64,000 bases of DNA from Parabacteroides merdae ATCC 43184 (lineage in GTDB: Bacteria > Bacteroidota > Bacteroidia > Bacteroidales > Tannerellaceae): NCBI RefSeq assembly GCF_025151215.1, contig NZ_CP102286.1, forward strand, positions 3,410,001-3,474,000, in the 5' to 3' direction. This document shows positions 44,416-53,594 of this stretch, in pieces (positions within the stretch are counted from its first letter, which is position 1; every line of letters starts with the position of its first letter). Under the pieces are notes generated by a model. That model saw nothing but the letters and a program-made list of their open reading frames with translations. It searched no databases and was not told the origin of the DNA. The position numbers were made by a program, and so were the translations under genes.

Positions 44416-47400
44416 ATGAATACACAACGTATTATCAAAAACTTTATATATACCGTCGCAGGAGGTATCCTGTCTCTCGGAACGACTGGTTGCAGTGGCA
44501 ACAAAGCGGAAACGACAGACAGTTTTTCCACTTTGGAAGCCCAGTTTTCCAACCCTTCATCCGAGTACCGTACAGCCCCTTTTATGGTTTGGAACGGAAA
44601 AGTTACAGAAATTGAAATCGACCGTATGCTGAAAGACTTTAAAGATGCAGGCTGCGGAGGTGCGTTTATCCATCCCCGTCCGGGCATGATCACGGAATAT
44701 ATGTCGGACGAATGGTATTCCCTCTACCGTTATGCCGTCGATAAAGGAAAAGAGATGGGACTGGACATCTGGATTTACGATGAAAACTCCTATCCCAGCG
44801 GCTTTGCCGGAGGACATGTTCCCGAAGATATGCCCGAATCCTACAACCAAGGACAAGGACTTGAGTTGACAAAAACAGATCTTCTGCCTGACAAGACAGA
44901 CGAATATTTCATCATCCTTAAAAAAGAAGGGGACAAATGGACAGATATCACGAACGCCCTGAGCCAGCATAAAAAAGCAAAAGGAGAATATTACCTCTAC
45001 AAAAAGACCTATTTAGGCAAATCAGACTGGTACGGAGGGTATTCTTACGTAGACCTGCTCGTACCCGGTGTGACTGAAAAGTTCATCGACCTCACGATGA
45101 AAGGATACGAAAAAACAATAAAGGACGAATTTGGCAAATCTGTTTTCGGTATCTTCACAGATGAGCCCAACATCAGCAGTCCCGGAGGCTTGCGCTGGAC
45201 ACCAGACTTGTTCGAAGTATTCCGGAAACAGTGGGGATACGATCTAAAACCACTACTTCCCCTTCTGGACGAAGAGACGGGCAATTGGAAACAGGTACGT
45301 CATAACTATATGGAAACCCTGTTGCAAATGTTTGTCGACCGCTGGTCCAAACCTTGGCACCACTACTGCGAGACGAACAACCTGAAATGGACCGGACACT
45401 ATTGGGAACACGGTTGGCCGCAAATGAACGACGGACCGGACAATATGGCAATGTACGCCTGGCATCAGGTACCCGCTATCGACATGCTGTTCAACCAGTT
45501 CGACGAAACCAACCCGCAAGCACAGTTCGGCAATATCCGTGCAGTAAAAGAATTGCGCAGTGCCGCCAACCAAACAGGTTGTAACCGTACCCTCAGCGAA
45601 ACTTATGGTGGTGGAGGTTGGGACGAAACTTTTAAAGATTTCAAACGGTTAGGCGATTGGGAGTATGCACTCGGGGTCAACTTCATGAACCAACATTTAG
45701 CCCATATGACACTAACAGGAGCACGCAAATACGACTATCCGCCGGTATTCACCTATCATTCTCCCTGGTGGCCCGACTATCGCGAACTGAATGACTATTA
45801 CGGACGCCTTTCATTTGTTATGAGCAAAGGCATCCAGAAAAACGATATTTTGGTTCTGGAACCCAACTCGACTTTATGGAGCTATTACGTCCATGCAGGA
45901 AGTTCCCCGAAACTCATGGAGATAGGAACCAATTTCCAAGCTTTTGTTACAACTTTGGAAAAGAACCAGGTAGAATATGACCTCGGTTCCGAAAACATCA
46001 TCAAAGACCTCGGAAAGGTAGAAAACGGGCGTTTCATCGTCGGCAATGCCTCCTACTCGACTGTCGTTCTGCCTCCCATGATGGAGACCTTAAACAAGCC
46101 TACCTTCAACCTCTTGCAACAATTTGTAGAACAAGGTGGACAGATCATAACCTTCTCCGCTCCCACCCGGATAGACGGGGCTGTCAATGACGAACTGGCC
46201 GGACTGTTGACCGGTACAACCGTCACATCACTCCCGGAACTATCCAAAGATGTAATCGCCCGGTATTTCTCTTCCGATAACTTCAGGATTACTTTCAACA
46301 GTGGTAACCTGTATCACCATCGTCGCCGGTTTGCAGACGGAGAATTGGTTTTTCTCGTCAACTCTTCTATGGATGAAGTTGTTGACGGCACCCTTTCGAC
46401 GCAGGGAAAAGCCATGTTGGAAATGGATGCTCTGAACGGGGAAATCTATACGTATCCGTCTTCAAAAGAAAAAGGCATACTAAGTACATCTTTCCGGATC
46501 GAACCGGCAGGAAGCCTCTTGCTTTACTGTTCTGACAAGAACCCTAAAAACTATCCGGAACGCCCCGGAAAAGCGGGAAGCAGCCCGGTGACGGCAACAA
46601 GCCGGACCACCGTCAGCCGTTTACGCGACAATGCTCTGACAATTGACTTTTGCGATGTTACGGTTAAAGGAAAGACTTACAAGAAACAACATTTCTCCCG
46701 TGCCGCCGATATCGCCTTCAAAGCGCACGGATTCACCAACGGCAATCCTTGGAATACCTCCGTACAATACAAACGGAATATCCTCGACCGCGACCACTTT
46801 AAGGATGGCGGCTTCACGGCCTCCTATCATTTTACGGTAAACGATGCTTTCGACTATTCCGGTATCAAACTGGTTTCCGAACGCCCCGAACTATTTACCG
46901 TAAAAATCAACGGAAATCTCGTGAACGCTCTTCCAGGTGAATGGTGGCTGGACCGTTCTTTCGGCGTTTATCCGATAGGCGGACAGGTGAAAAAAGGTAG
47001 CAATACGGTAGAACTCAGCATCAACCCGATGCGTATTTTTGCAGAGATAGAACCGGTCTACATCATCGGAAACTTCTCGGTCGTACCCGAACAAGAGGGA
47101 TGGAGCATCGGTGCACCACAGGAATCGTTCACACTGGGTAGCTGGAAAGAACAAAAGCAACCGTTCTACTCATGGGATATGAGCTATAGCAAAGAATATA
47201 CCCTCGATGACCTTACAGGCAGATATGCCGTCAAACTGAACAAATGGAACGGGACGGTAGCAGAAGTATACGTCAACGGACAGAAAGCCGGTATGATCGC
47301 CTTCGACCCCTGGCAACTGGATGTAACATCCTACCTGAAAGAAGGCAGCAACACGATCGATGTACATGTGATCGGCAGTTTGAAGAACCTGTTAGGCCCG

Positions 47401-47529
47401 CATTACCGGAATCCGGCTCCCGGCCTGGCATCTCCCTGGCATTGGAAAAACGTAGACAAACCGATATCCGGAAAAGAATACCAGATGATGGATTACGGGC
47501 TGATGGAAGATTTTGAATTAATTCATTAA
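44416..47529 (+). CDS. GH106-like glycoside hydrolase lipoprotein (possible alpha-L-rhamnosidase)
   Basis: A 1037-residue lipoprotein (lipobox TTGC, cysteine near residue 27). The catalytic barrel opens with SSEYRTAPFMVWNGKVTE, DAGCGGAFIHPRPGMITEYM and MGLDIWIYDENSYPSGFAGG, the same line of motifs as in the GH106 alpha-L-rhamnosidases. It continues with FGIFTDEPN, a glutamate/aspartate-bearing segment fitting a retaining or calcium-assisted active site. The C-terminal beta domains end with jelly-roll repeats. The family call is an inference; it is supported by the GH78 rhamnosidase next door. Confidence 0.75.
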   Translation: MNTQRIIKNFIYTVAGGILSLGTTGCSGNKAETTDSFSTLEAQFSNPSSEYRTAPFMVWNGKVTEIEIDRMLKDFKDAGCGGAFIHPRPGMITEYMSDEWYSLYRYAVDKGKEMGLDIWIYDENSYPSGFAGGHVPEDMPESYNQGQGLELTKTDLLPDKTDEYFIILKKEGDKWTDITNALSQHKKAKGEYYLYKKTYLGKSDWYGGYSYVDLLVPGVTEKFIDLTMKGYEKTIKDEFGKSVFGIFTDEPNISSPGGLRWTPDLFEVFRKQWGYDLKPLLPLLDEETGNWKQVRHNYMETLLQMFVDRWSKPWHHYCETNNLKWTGHYWEHGWPQMNDGPDNMAMYAWHQVPAIDMLFNQFDETNPQAQFGNIRAVKELRSAANQTGCNRTLSETYGGGGWDETFKDFKRLGDWEYALGVNFMNQHLAHMTLTGARKYDYPPVFTYHSPWWPDYRELNDYYGRLSFVMSKGIQKNDILVLEPNSTLWSYYVHAGSSPKLMEIGTNFQAFVTTLEKNQVEYDLGSENIIKDLGKVENGRFIVGNASYSTVVLPPMMETLNKPTFNLLQQFVEQGGQIITFSAPTRIDGAVNDELAGLLTGTTVTSLPELSKDVIARYFSSDNFRITFNSGNLYHHRRRFADGELVFLVNSSMDEVVDGTLSTQGKAMLEMDALNGEIYTYPSSKEKGILSTSFRIEPAGSLLLYCSDKNPKNYPERPGKAGSSPVTATSRTTVSRLRDNALTIDFCDVTVKGKTYKKQHFSRAADIAFKAHGFTNGNPWNTSVQYKRNILDRDHFKDGGFTASYHFTVNDAFDYSGIKLVSERPELFTVKINGNLVNALPGEWWLDRSFGVYPIGGQVKKGSNTVELSINPMRIFAEIEPVYIIGNFSVVPEQEGWSIGAPQESFTLGSWKEQKQPFYSWDMSYSKEYTLDDLTGRYAVKLNKWNGTVAEVYVNGQKAGMIAFDPWQLDVTSYLKEGSNTIDVHVIGSLKNLLGPHYRNPAPGLASPWHWKNVDKPISGKEYQMMDYGLMEDFELIH

Positions 47530-47544
47530 ACATACACGAAAAGA

Positions 47545-47581
47545 GGGTGCGTGCTTTTCCGGAAAAGCATGGCACCTTTTT
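47545..47581 (+). terminator. stem-loop between the GH106-like and GH78 genes
   Basis: GGTGC-TGCTTTTCC pairs with GGAAAAGCA-GCACC (47546-47576), followed by TTTTT. It may attenuate read-through rather than fully stop it, since the GH78 gene follows closely. Confidence 0.7.
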
Positions 47582-47598
47582 CAAAAAAGGACGGCAGC

Positions 47599-50394
47599 AT
47601 GAAAAATAGACTTTTAAACATTTGTATCTTATGTATGGTTTTTCCTTTCTTTCTACAGGCAGCGGACACACATTCCGTTTATAACCTGCGATGCGAACAG
47701 GAAGAAAACCCGTTAGGAATCGAAACAGGACAACCTTGTTTCAGCTGGCAGATACAGGCACAACAACGGAACTTCGAACAATCGGCCTGGCAGATATTAG
47801 TGGCCGATTCTCCGGAAAAACTACAGGCCGGCAATGGAAATATCTGGGACAGCGGAAAAACGCTTTCTTCCGCCTCGATCCTTGTTCCTTTCAAAGGAAA
47901 AGAATTGAAAGCAGGACAGACCTACTACTGGAAAGTAAGGAGTTGGGATAAGGAGGACAGCCCTTCCCGCTGGAGCTGTATCCATACCTTCGGCATGGGG
48001 CTTCTTTCGGAAAAAGACTGGAGCAATGCCAAATGGATTGCACTGGAAAAAGACAGGAAAGACGAAATCGTCACGATAGGGCTGCACGGACTGGCCAACG
48101 TGGACCGGGAACTCAAAGGCAAAAAGATCGGTATGTACCGCCTCCCCCAATTCCGAAAAGAATTTACGGTTCAAAAACCGGTAAAACGAGCGACCGCCTA
48201 TGTCTCCGGACTCGGACATTTCGATATGTTCCTGAATGGAGAGAAGGTGGGTAACAACTTTCTCGATCCGGGATGGACAAAATATGATAAATGTGCGCTG
48301 TATGTCACTTTCGATCTGTCCGGACAGCTAAAGCAAGGCGGAAACGCAATAGGCGTCATGTTGGGAAACGGCTTTTTCAATATCCCGCGGGAACGTTATT
48401 TCAAACTGCTTGCTTCATATGGCGCTCCGCGCCTCTTGATGAAAATACAAATCGAATATGCAGACGGCAGTACGCAGGACATCGTAACCGGTACAGACTG
48501 GAAAACAACCGAAAGCCCCGTTACCTACAGCAGTATTTACGGCGGTGAAGATTACGATGCCACGAAAGAACAGACCGGATGGATGCAACCCGGTTTCGAC
48601 GACCGTACCTGGAACAAAGCCCTCGACACAGGCTGGAAAACCCGGCTCCTCTCCCAACGCTCCGCACCGCTGACCGTACGTGACCGAATCCCCACCGTCC
48701 GTCTTTTCAAGACCCGGAAAGGACAATGGGTGTACGATTTGGGACAAAACTTTTCCGGCATCATACGGCTTTCCCTGCATTCAAAGGACACGCATCCGGT
48801 TAAGCTCTATCCGGCCGAACTGCTGAATCCGGACAGTACCGTAAACCAAAGCGCGTCCGGCGCTCCTTTCTGGTTCGGTTACACACCGAAAGGAAAAGGT
48901 ATTGAAAGTTGGCAACCCCAGTTTACCTACTACGGTTTTCGTTACGTGCAGGTCGAAGGTGCTGTTCCCGCCGGACAACCCAATCCGGACGGACTACCTG
49001 AAATAACGGAAATTACCGGTCTTCATACTTGCTATTCGGCCGAAGATGTCGGCAGTTTCCATTGTTCCAAACCGTTGTTCAATCAGACATACGAACTGAT
49101 CGACTGGGCGATCCGCAGCAATATGGCAAGCGTGCTGACCGACTGCCCGCATCGTGAGAAGTTGGGTTGGCTGGAAGAAGCGCACCTGATGCAATACTCC
49201 GTACAATACCGCTACAACCTGGCACGCCTGTACGAAAAGACATTCAACGATATGCGCTCCACACAAGCAGCCAACGGCATGATACCGACCATTGCTCCCG
49301 AACTAGTCGAATTCGAAGGAGGCTTCAAGGATACGCCGGAATGGGGAAGCACATTTGTCATCAGCCCTTGGTACATCTACCAATGGTATGGCGATACGCG
49401 CCCGATCGAAACCTATTATCCGGATATGCAACGCTACATCGACTACCTTTCCTCGAAAGCCGATAACCATATTATCGCCTACGGCTTGGGAGACTGGTTC
49501 GACATCGGTCCGGAAAGTCCGGGAGAATCGCAACTGACCTCCAATGGCGTAACGGCAACGGCTATCTACTATTACGACGTCACCCTGATGGAGAAAATGG
49601 CAAACCTTTTAGGGAAGCCGGACGATGCACGCAAGTACCAGGAACTGGCGGCCCGGATCAAACAAGCCTTCAACCGGACTTTCTGGAACCCGTCCACCCG
49701 TACCTACGACCGCAACAGCCAGGCGGCAAACGCCGTCGCACTCTACATGGGACTGACGACTCCGGAAAACAGGCAGCAGGTATTCGATAACCTGATAGCC
49801 GATATCCGCGGACGCAACAACGCCCTGACGGCAGGCGACGTCGGCTACCGCTATGTCTTGCGTGCCCTTGAAGCCGGTGGCGCTTCGGATGTCATTTACG
49901 ATATGAACTGCAAGTACGACACACCGGGATACGGTTGGCAACTGGCACACGGAGCTACTGCTCTCACCGAATCCTGGCAGGCATACGGCTTCGTATCGAA
50001 CAATCATTTTATGTTGGGTCATCTGATGGAATGGTTGTTCAGCGGCTTAGGAGGCATCCGTCAGAAAGAAGATTCCTTCGGGTTTAAGCATATTGTCATC
50101 AAACCCGAACCGGTCGGTGATGTCCGCGACGCACAGGTTTCCTACGAATCGCCTTACGGACAGATTGTTTCCGACTGGAAAGACAACGATAAAGAATTTA
50201 TCATCCGAGTGGAAGTACCGGCAAACAGCAAAGCCTCCGTCTATCTCCCGTCTGCCGACACGAAACAAATAACCGAAAGCGGTGTACGATTGGAAGATGT
50301 CCCCGGAATCAGTTGCAAACAAGAAGGAAATCGGTATGTCGTAGCAACAACAGGTTCCGGTACTTATACTTTCAAAGTGAAGAAAAATAAATAA
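47599..50394 (+). CDS. GH78 alpha-L-rhamnosidase
   Basis: A 931-residue secreted enzyme (signal NRLLNICILCMVFPFFLQA). Order: N-terminal fibronectin-type domain (VYNLRCEQEENPLGI with FSWQIQAQQ), rhamnosidase N domain (AKWIALEK, RKEFTVQKPVKRATAYVSGLG), then the (alpha/alpha)6 catalytic barrel. The barrel carries LTDCPHREKLGWLEEAHLMQY, whose conserved DCPHREKxGWxxDA-like motif holds catalytic acid candidates, and WGSTFVISPWYIYQWYGD. A C-terminal domain closes the chain. It releases alpha-linked L-rhamnose. The start at 47599 follows the hairpin; an upstream ATG-less frame from 47551 is rejected. Confidence 0.93.
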   Translation: MKNRLLNICILCMVFPFFLQAADTHSVYNLRCEQEENPLGIETGQPCFSWQIQAQQRNFEQSAWQILVADSPEKLQAGNGNIWDSGKTLSSASILVPFKGKELKAGQTYYWKVRSWDKEDSPSRWSCIHTFGMGLLSEKDWSNAKWIALEKDRKDEIVTIGLHGLANVDRELKGKKIGMYRLPQFRKEFTVQKPVKRATAYVSGLGHFDMFLNGEKVGNNFLDPGWTKYDKCALYVTFDLSGQLKQGGNAIGVMLGNGFFNIPRERYFKLLASYGAPRLLMKIQIEYADGSTQDIVTGTDWKTTESPVTYSSIYGGEDYDATKEQTGWMQPGFDDRTWNKALDTGWKTRLLSQRSAPLTVRDRIPTVRLFKTRKGQWVYDLGQNFSGIIRLSLHSKDTHPVKLYPAELLNPDSTVNQSASGAPFWFGYTPKGKGIESWQPQFTYYGFRYVQVEGAVPAGQPNPDGLPEITEITGLHTCYSAEDVGSFHCSKPLFNQTYELIDWAIRSNMASVLTDCPHREKLGWLEEAHLMQYSVQYRYNLARLYEKTFNDMRSTQAANGMIPTIAPELVEFEGGFKDTPEWGSTFVISPWYIYQWYGDTRPIETYYPDMQRYIDYLSSKADNHIIAYGLGDWFDIGPESPGESQLTSNGVTATAIYYYDVTLMEKMANLLGKPDDARKYQELAARIKQAFNRTFWNPSTRTYDRNSQAANAVALYMGLTTPENRQQVFDNLIADIRGRNNALTAGDVGYRYVLRALEAGGASDVIYDMNCKYDTPGYGWQLAHGATALTESWQAYGFVSNNHFMLGHLMEWLFSGLGGIRQKEDSFGFKHIVIKPEPVGDVRDAQVSYESPYGQIVSDWKDNDKEFIIRVEVPANSKASVYLPSADTKQITESGVRLEDVPGISCKQEGNRYVVATTGSGTYTFKVKKNK

Positions 50395-50647
50395 TGAAGA
50401 ATACCATGAATACAACAAAAAAGGAAGTTAAAGTCGGACTGATCGGAGTCGGATTGAACACCTATTGGAATCAATTCGAAGGGCTTCTCTCCCGATTGAC
50501 GGATTACCAAAGAATGATAAAAGAACGTATGTCCGGCTTACAGGCAACCGTGATTGACGGGGGAATGGTAGACAGCCCGGAAAAGGCAGCCCAGACAGCA
50601 GAAGTTTTAAAAAGTGAAGACATAGAAATCCTCTTCATCTTTATTTC
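50394..50647 (+). pseudogene. L-arabinose/L-fucose isomerase-like gene, 5' part, cut by an IS66 element
   Basis: The start ATG overlaps the GH78 stop (TAATG). The visible N-terminus is MKNTMNTTKKEVKVGLIGVG and continues LNTYWNQFEGLLSRLTDYQ, with the initial beta strand of the isomerase/sugar-binding fold. The frame enters the insertion at 50648, reading ...EILFIFIS. The 3' part is at 53595-54783. Joined without the insertion, they give a single open frame of about 480 residues. As it stands the gene is inactive. Confidence 0.8.
50640..50647. repeat. target site duplication, left copy (TTTATTTC)
   Basis: TTTATTTC directly precedes the left IS end and is repeated at 53587-53594. An 8-bp duplication is typical of IS66. 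Confidence 0.95.
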
Positions 50648-50790
50648 GTAAGTATTCGATAAACTCCCTCGTATATTGGGTAACGTATGTTCATAATGTC
50701 GTTTATTCATTTTATCGTTCTATGATTTATTGTTACATCAATTCAACCCAAAGATGTGCGGGTTCTATAGTAATTGATATTATCCCTACT

Positions 50791-51010
50791 AATGGAGCGG
50801 ATAAAAGGAAGTTTTTCCCCTTTGCCCCTTATTTTCCTGTGACAAATGTGATAAAGCGATATTTTTATCCCTACTTTCCCGCCATAATTGGTATAAAAGG
50901 GTATTCTTTCCCTTATTTTCCCTATTTATCGGGGATAATGAAGATAAAAACGGCACTTTATTCCCTATTTTCCCGTCTTGATTGGCATAAAACGGTAGTT
51001 TTCCCGTGTT
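50791..51010 (+). repeat. degenerate tandem repeats of about 48 bp inside the IS66 element
   Basis: Units start near 50791, 50845, 50887, 50935 and 50981, each around ATTGGnATAAAAnGGTA followed by TTTTCCC. Spacings are 54, 42, 48 and 46 bp. A plus-strand frame (50722-51066, 114 codons) stays open and gives repeats like IKRYFYPYFP, IKGYSFPYFP and IKTALYSLFS. There is no ribosome binding site or homolog to point to, and the frame overlaps the end of tnpC. It may be a non-coding subterminal region. Confidence 0.6.
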
Positions 51011-51031
51011 TAGGCGAGATTTACGAAGGTA

Positions 51032-52705
51032 TCAGGAGTCTTTCTTGGGAGATTCCGGTGACGTAACGGATAATATCTTGCCCTTGGATAACAGATTGTC
51101 AGGTAACAATTCGGCCAGATCCATCGAGTAGTCATCGTCATAATCATGTATATGTTCAAGGAAGTAGATCAGCCACGTGCGGAAGTCAGCCCCGGCAGCC
51201 TTGCAGCAGCCGAAGAACGAGTAGAGCACCGCCGCATCTTCAGCGGCATCATTATTGCCACAGAACAGGTAATTACGTCTGCCGCACGCGACAGGCCGCA
51301 CTTTATTTTCTATCTCGTTATTATCCGGTCTGTAACGACCGTCCAGATGGTACCTGGAGAGTTTGTCGAACCTTCCGTATGTATATTTTATGGCTTTTCC
51401 GATCGGACTGTCTTTCATTACTTTGGGATATTCATTGACCAGCCATTTCTCGAAGCGCACAAGTATGGGATATGCAAGACGTGCCCTAAGTTCAGCCCTC
51501 TGTTCGTAAGTCAGGCGTTCATCGTCAGCCTTACGCTCCACGTCATAAAGCAACTGTATCTGTGCGAGCGCATAGTCGGCACGCTGCATGTCATTCTTTC
51601 TTGCCTCCCAAAAATGTCTGCGTGCATGGGCCCAACAGCCAAGAAGGATAATACCTTTCTTGGCGTCCAGCATCTCGTACCTTTCGTATCCGTCCGTCTG
51701 TATGGCTCCCCGGAACTTGCCGAAGAGTTTCAGCACCACCTTTCCACTTCGGGAACCCTTGTCATAGTAAAAGAACTGACGTCCGGTCATGACACTGCGC
51801 ACAAGCCAGATATAACCTTTGACCGTCTTGTGTCTCTCGTCATTCATCACGGGGATTGTCGTTTCATCCGACTGTATGTAGTCAGTCTGCATCACCAGCT
51901 CCCATAATCGGAAGTAAAGGGGCCTTAGCAAATCCGCCACATCCTTGAACCAGTCGTTGACCGTTGACGCGGGGAGATGTACCCCCACACGTTTGAACTG
52001 TTCCAGTTGCCTGTGGAACGGTATGTGATCCACATATTTCCCTATCATCATGTCTGCCAGCAATGAGGCAGAGGCATAGCTCTTTGCTATTGGCATGACG
52101 GGAAGCGGGCCGGTCTTGAACTCGTTTGTACCCTTCCGTTTGGCTGTATGGCGCACTATCCTGCGGATATAGAACTTCTCGGGCTCGTGCATAAGGATCT
52201 CGGTCACTTCCTCTCCGGGAAGGAGCGTCCACTCTTCCGGATTATACCCTTCGGGATATATATGGACCACCTCACGCTCAAGATTCTCCGGAAGGGATTT
52301 TCTCGCAGGATGCTGCTTCCCCGCTTTTTTACGGGCGATGATCGCTTCTCTGGTAGCCTTCAACTCCTTTTCTGCTTCTTCTGCGGCTTCAGCCTCCTGG
52401 GGAAGCATGTCAAAGCCTTCAAAATCCAGCCAGCGGTCCTGGGCGTCAGGCTTTATGAACTTTTCCGCCTTCTTACCGTACAACTGCCGTTCAAGATAGG
52501 ATACACGTTGCTCCAGACTGTTGATTTTTGCTTCCTTTTGGGCGATTATGGCATCCTTGTCAGACAATAAAGCCTCATACACCTCTTTGTCCGCAGCTTT
52601 AAGGGGCTGCGTGGACACCATCTCCTTCAACCGGCTGTTTTCTCTATACAGACAGTCGCATTTGTGCATGAGATCCTTTATCAGTAATTCCTTATCGGTT
52701 GGCAT
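51032..52705 (-). CDS. tnpC: IS66 transposase TnpC
   Basis: A 557-residue DDE transposase. A leucine-rich coiled-coil start (residues about 20-80, ending LERQLYGKKAEKF) is followed by the IS66 central domain and catalytic core. DYIQSDETTIPVM holds the first aspartate, FRGAIQTDGYERY the second, and NEIENKVRPVACGRRNYLFCG the glutamate. The C-terminal IS66_C segment has LYSFFGCCKAAGADFRTWLIYF. It cuts and joins the element ends. The gene is intact. Confidence 0.96.
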   Translation of the reverse strand: MPTDKELLIKDLMHKCDCLYRENSRLKEMVSTQPLKAADKEVYEALLSDKDAIIAQKEAKINSLEQRVSYLERQLYGKKAEKFIKPDAQDRWLDFEGFDMLPQEAEAAEEAEKELKATREAIIARKKAGKQHPARKSLPENLEREVVHIYPEGYNPEEWTLLPGEEVTEILMHEPEKFYIRRIVRHTAKRKGTNEFKTGPLPVMPIAKSYASASLLADMMIGKYVDHIPFHRQLEQFKRVGVHLPASTVNDWFKDVADLLRPLYFRLWELVMQTDYIQSDETTIPVMNDERHKTVKGYIWLVRSVMTGRQFFYYDKGSRSGKVVLKLFGKFRGAIQTDGYERYEMLDAKKGIILLGCWAHARRHFWEARKNDMQRADYALAQIQLLYDVERKADDERLTYEQRAELRARLAYPILVRFEKWLVNEYPKVMKDSPIGKAIKYTYGRFDKLSRYHLDGRYRPDNNEIENKVRPVACGRRNYLFCGNNDAAEDAAVLYSFFGCCKAAGADFRTWLIYFLEHIHDYDDDYSMDLAELLPDNLLSKGKILSVTSPESPKKDS

Positions 52706-52780
52706 AATCGTTTAAATATGATGCTAAGATACTAAAAAACAGCCGGAATACGGCATTGTATATGTTATAATTTGTTACAA

Positions 52781-53146
52781 CTACAACCCATGGAAACCAC
52801 TCCTTTTATAACGCCTGACCTTGCTGCCGTCCATTCCTTGAACCATCATCACAAGGTCATTCCAGAAGGTTTCAATCGCTTTAATCCGACCTTCCTCCGT
52901 ATTTATGACCGGCAGATGGAAGTGCCCATGTTCCAGCCTCATATGGTATATCACCAGACCACCATATTCCATATGGAGGATTTTCATACAGGTACAATTC
53001 GCATTGATAAAAATGAAAGCGTCACCGTCCCGTACATTCTTTCCCATCTGGTTGGTCACGATGCCGCTAAGCGTATAAAAACTCTTACGCATGTCTGTCG
53101 GATACGGGTAAAGATAATATCTGTTGGATTCATTCAAAGAAAACAT
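52781..53146 (-). CDS. tnpB: IS66 accessory protein TnpB
   Basis: A 121-residue IS66 Orf2-type protein. The typical sequence YYLYPYPTDMRKSFYTLSGIV and the aromatic core FIFINANCTCMKILHMEYGG are present. It is required together with TnpA and TnpC for transposition. It lies 75 bp upstream of tnpC and 3 bp after tnpA on the minus strand. It is not related to the RNA-guided nuclease also called TnpB. Confidence 0.92.
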   Translation of the reverse strand: MFSLNESNRYYLYPYPTDMRKSFYTLSGIVTNQMGKNVRDGDAFIFINANCTCMKILHMEYGGLVIYHMRLEHGHFHLPVINTEEGRIKAIETFWNDLVMMVQGMDGSKVRRYKRSGFHGL

Positions 53147-53149
53147 AGG

Positions 53150-53506
53150 CTAACGGTTTGAATTCAAAAATATCAGGGTTTGCAATACCTCCGGTGACAA
53201 AGGGCTGTTCAAGCGGACTGTGACGCCATTGGGATAGGAGATCTCACATAGCGGCTGGGGAATTGGCGACGGGCTGACCGGAGGGGCAGACAGCAGGGAT
53301 TTCTCCTTATGGGGAAGACTGACCTGGCCCTTACTGTTTACCTTTACCGGGATAAAGCCGCCTTTGCGCAACAGCTTGGAACGCCACTCGTAGAAACGTT
53401 TGGGACGAATACATTCATTCGAACAAAAATCCATAACTGACAGTCCGCTCGACTTGAAACGGGAATAAATAGATTCAAAATCTTCCATGGTCCATTGATG
53501 TGACAT
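53150..53506 (-). CDS. tnpA: IS66 accessory protein TnpA
   Basis: A 118-residue protein, starting MSHQWTMEDFESIYSRFKSS, with a helix-turn-helix region GLSVMDFCSNECIRPKRFYEWRSKL, as in IS66 TnpA. It may bind the element ends. It is the first gene of the transposition operon, beginning 80 bp inside the right end. Confidence 0.88.
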   Translation of the reverse strand: MSHQWTMEDFESIYSRFKSSGLSVMDFCSNECIRPKRFYEWRSKLLRKGGFIPVKVNSKGQVSLPHKEKSLLSAPPVSPSPIPQPLCEISYPNGVTVRLNSPLSPEVLQTLIFLNSNR

Positions 53507-53586
53507 AACAATTGAGCTTTTTTACTTTGATTACAAAAGTAATATCACATTTTTAGAATGAAAGGGGGAGTTTATCGAATGCTTAC

Positions 53587-53594
53587 TTTATTTC
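53587..53594. repeat. target site duplication, right copy (TTTATTTC)
   Basis: Identical to 50640-50647, directly after the right IS end CTTAC. Confidence 0.95.

Larger units (their letters stand above)
50648..53586 (-). mobile_element. complete IS66-family insertion sequence, 2,939 bp
   Basis: The left end GTAAGTATTCGATAAACTCC and the right end, read inward, GTAAGCATTCGATAAACTCC form imperfect terminal inverted repeats. Both begin GTAAG, as do many IS66 elements. An 8-bp target duplication flanks it. It encodes three minus-strand genes in the classical IS66 order (TnpA, TnpB, TnpC) and is inserted opposite to the target gene. All three frames look intact, so it may be active. The left 380 bp carry a tandem repeat instead of a gene. 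Confidence 0.96.

Noticed and set aside
51146..51907. Open frame of 253 codons on the plus strand inside the IS
   Set aside because: It runs antisense to the clearly intact tnpC gene.
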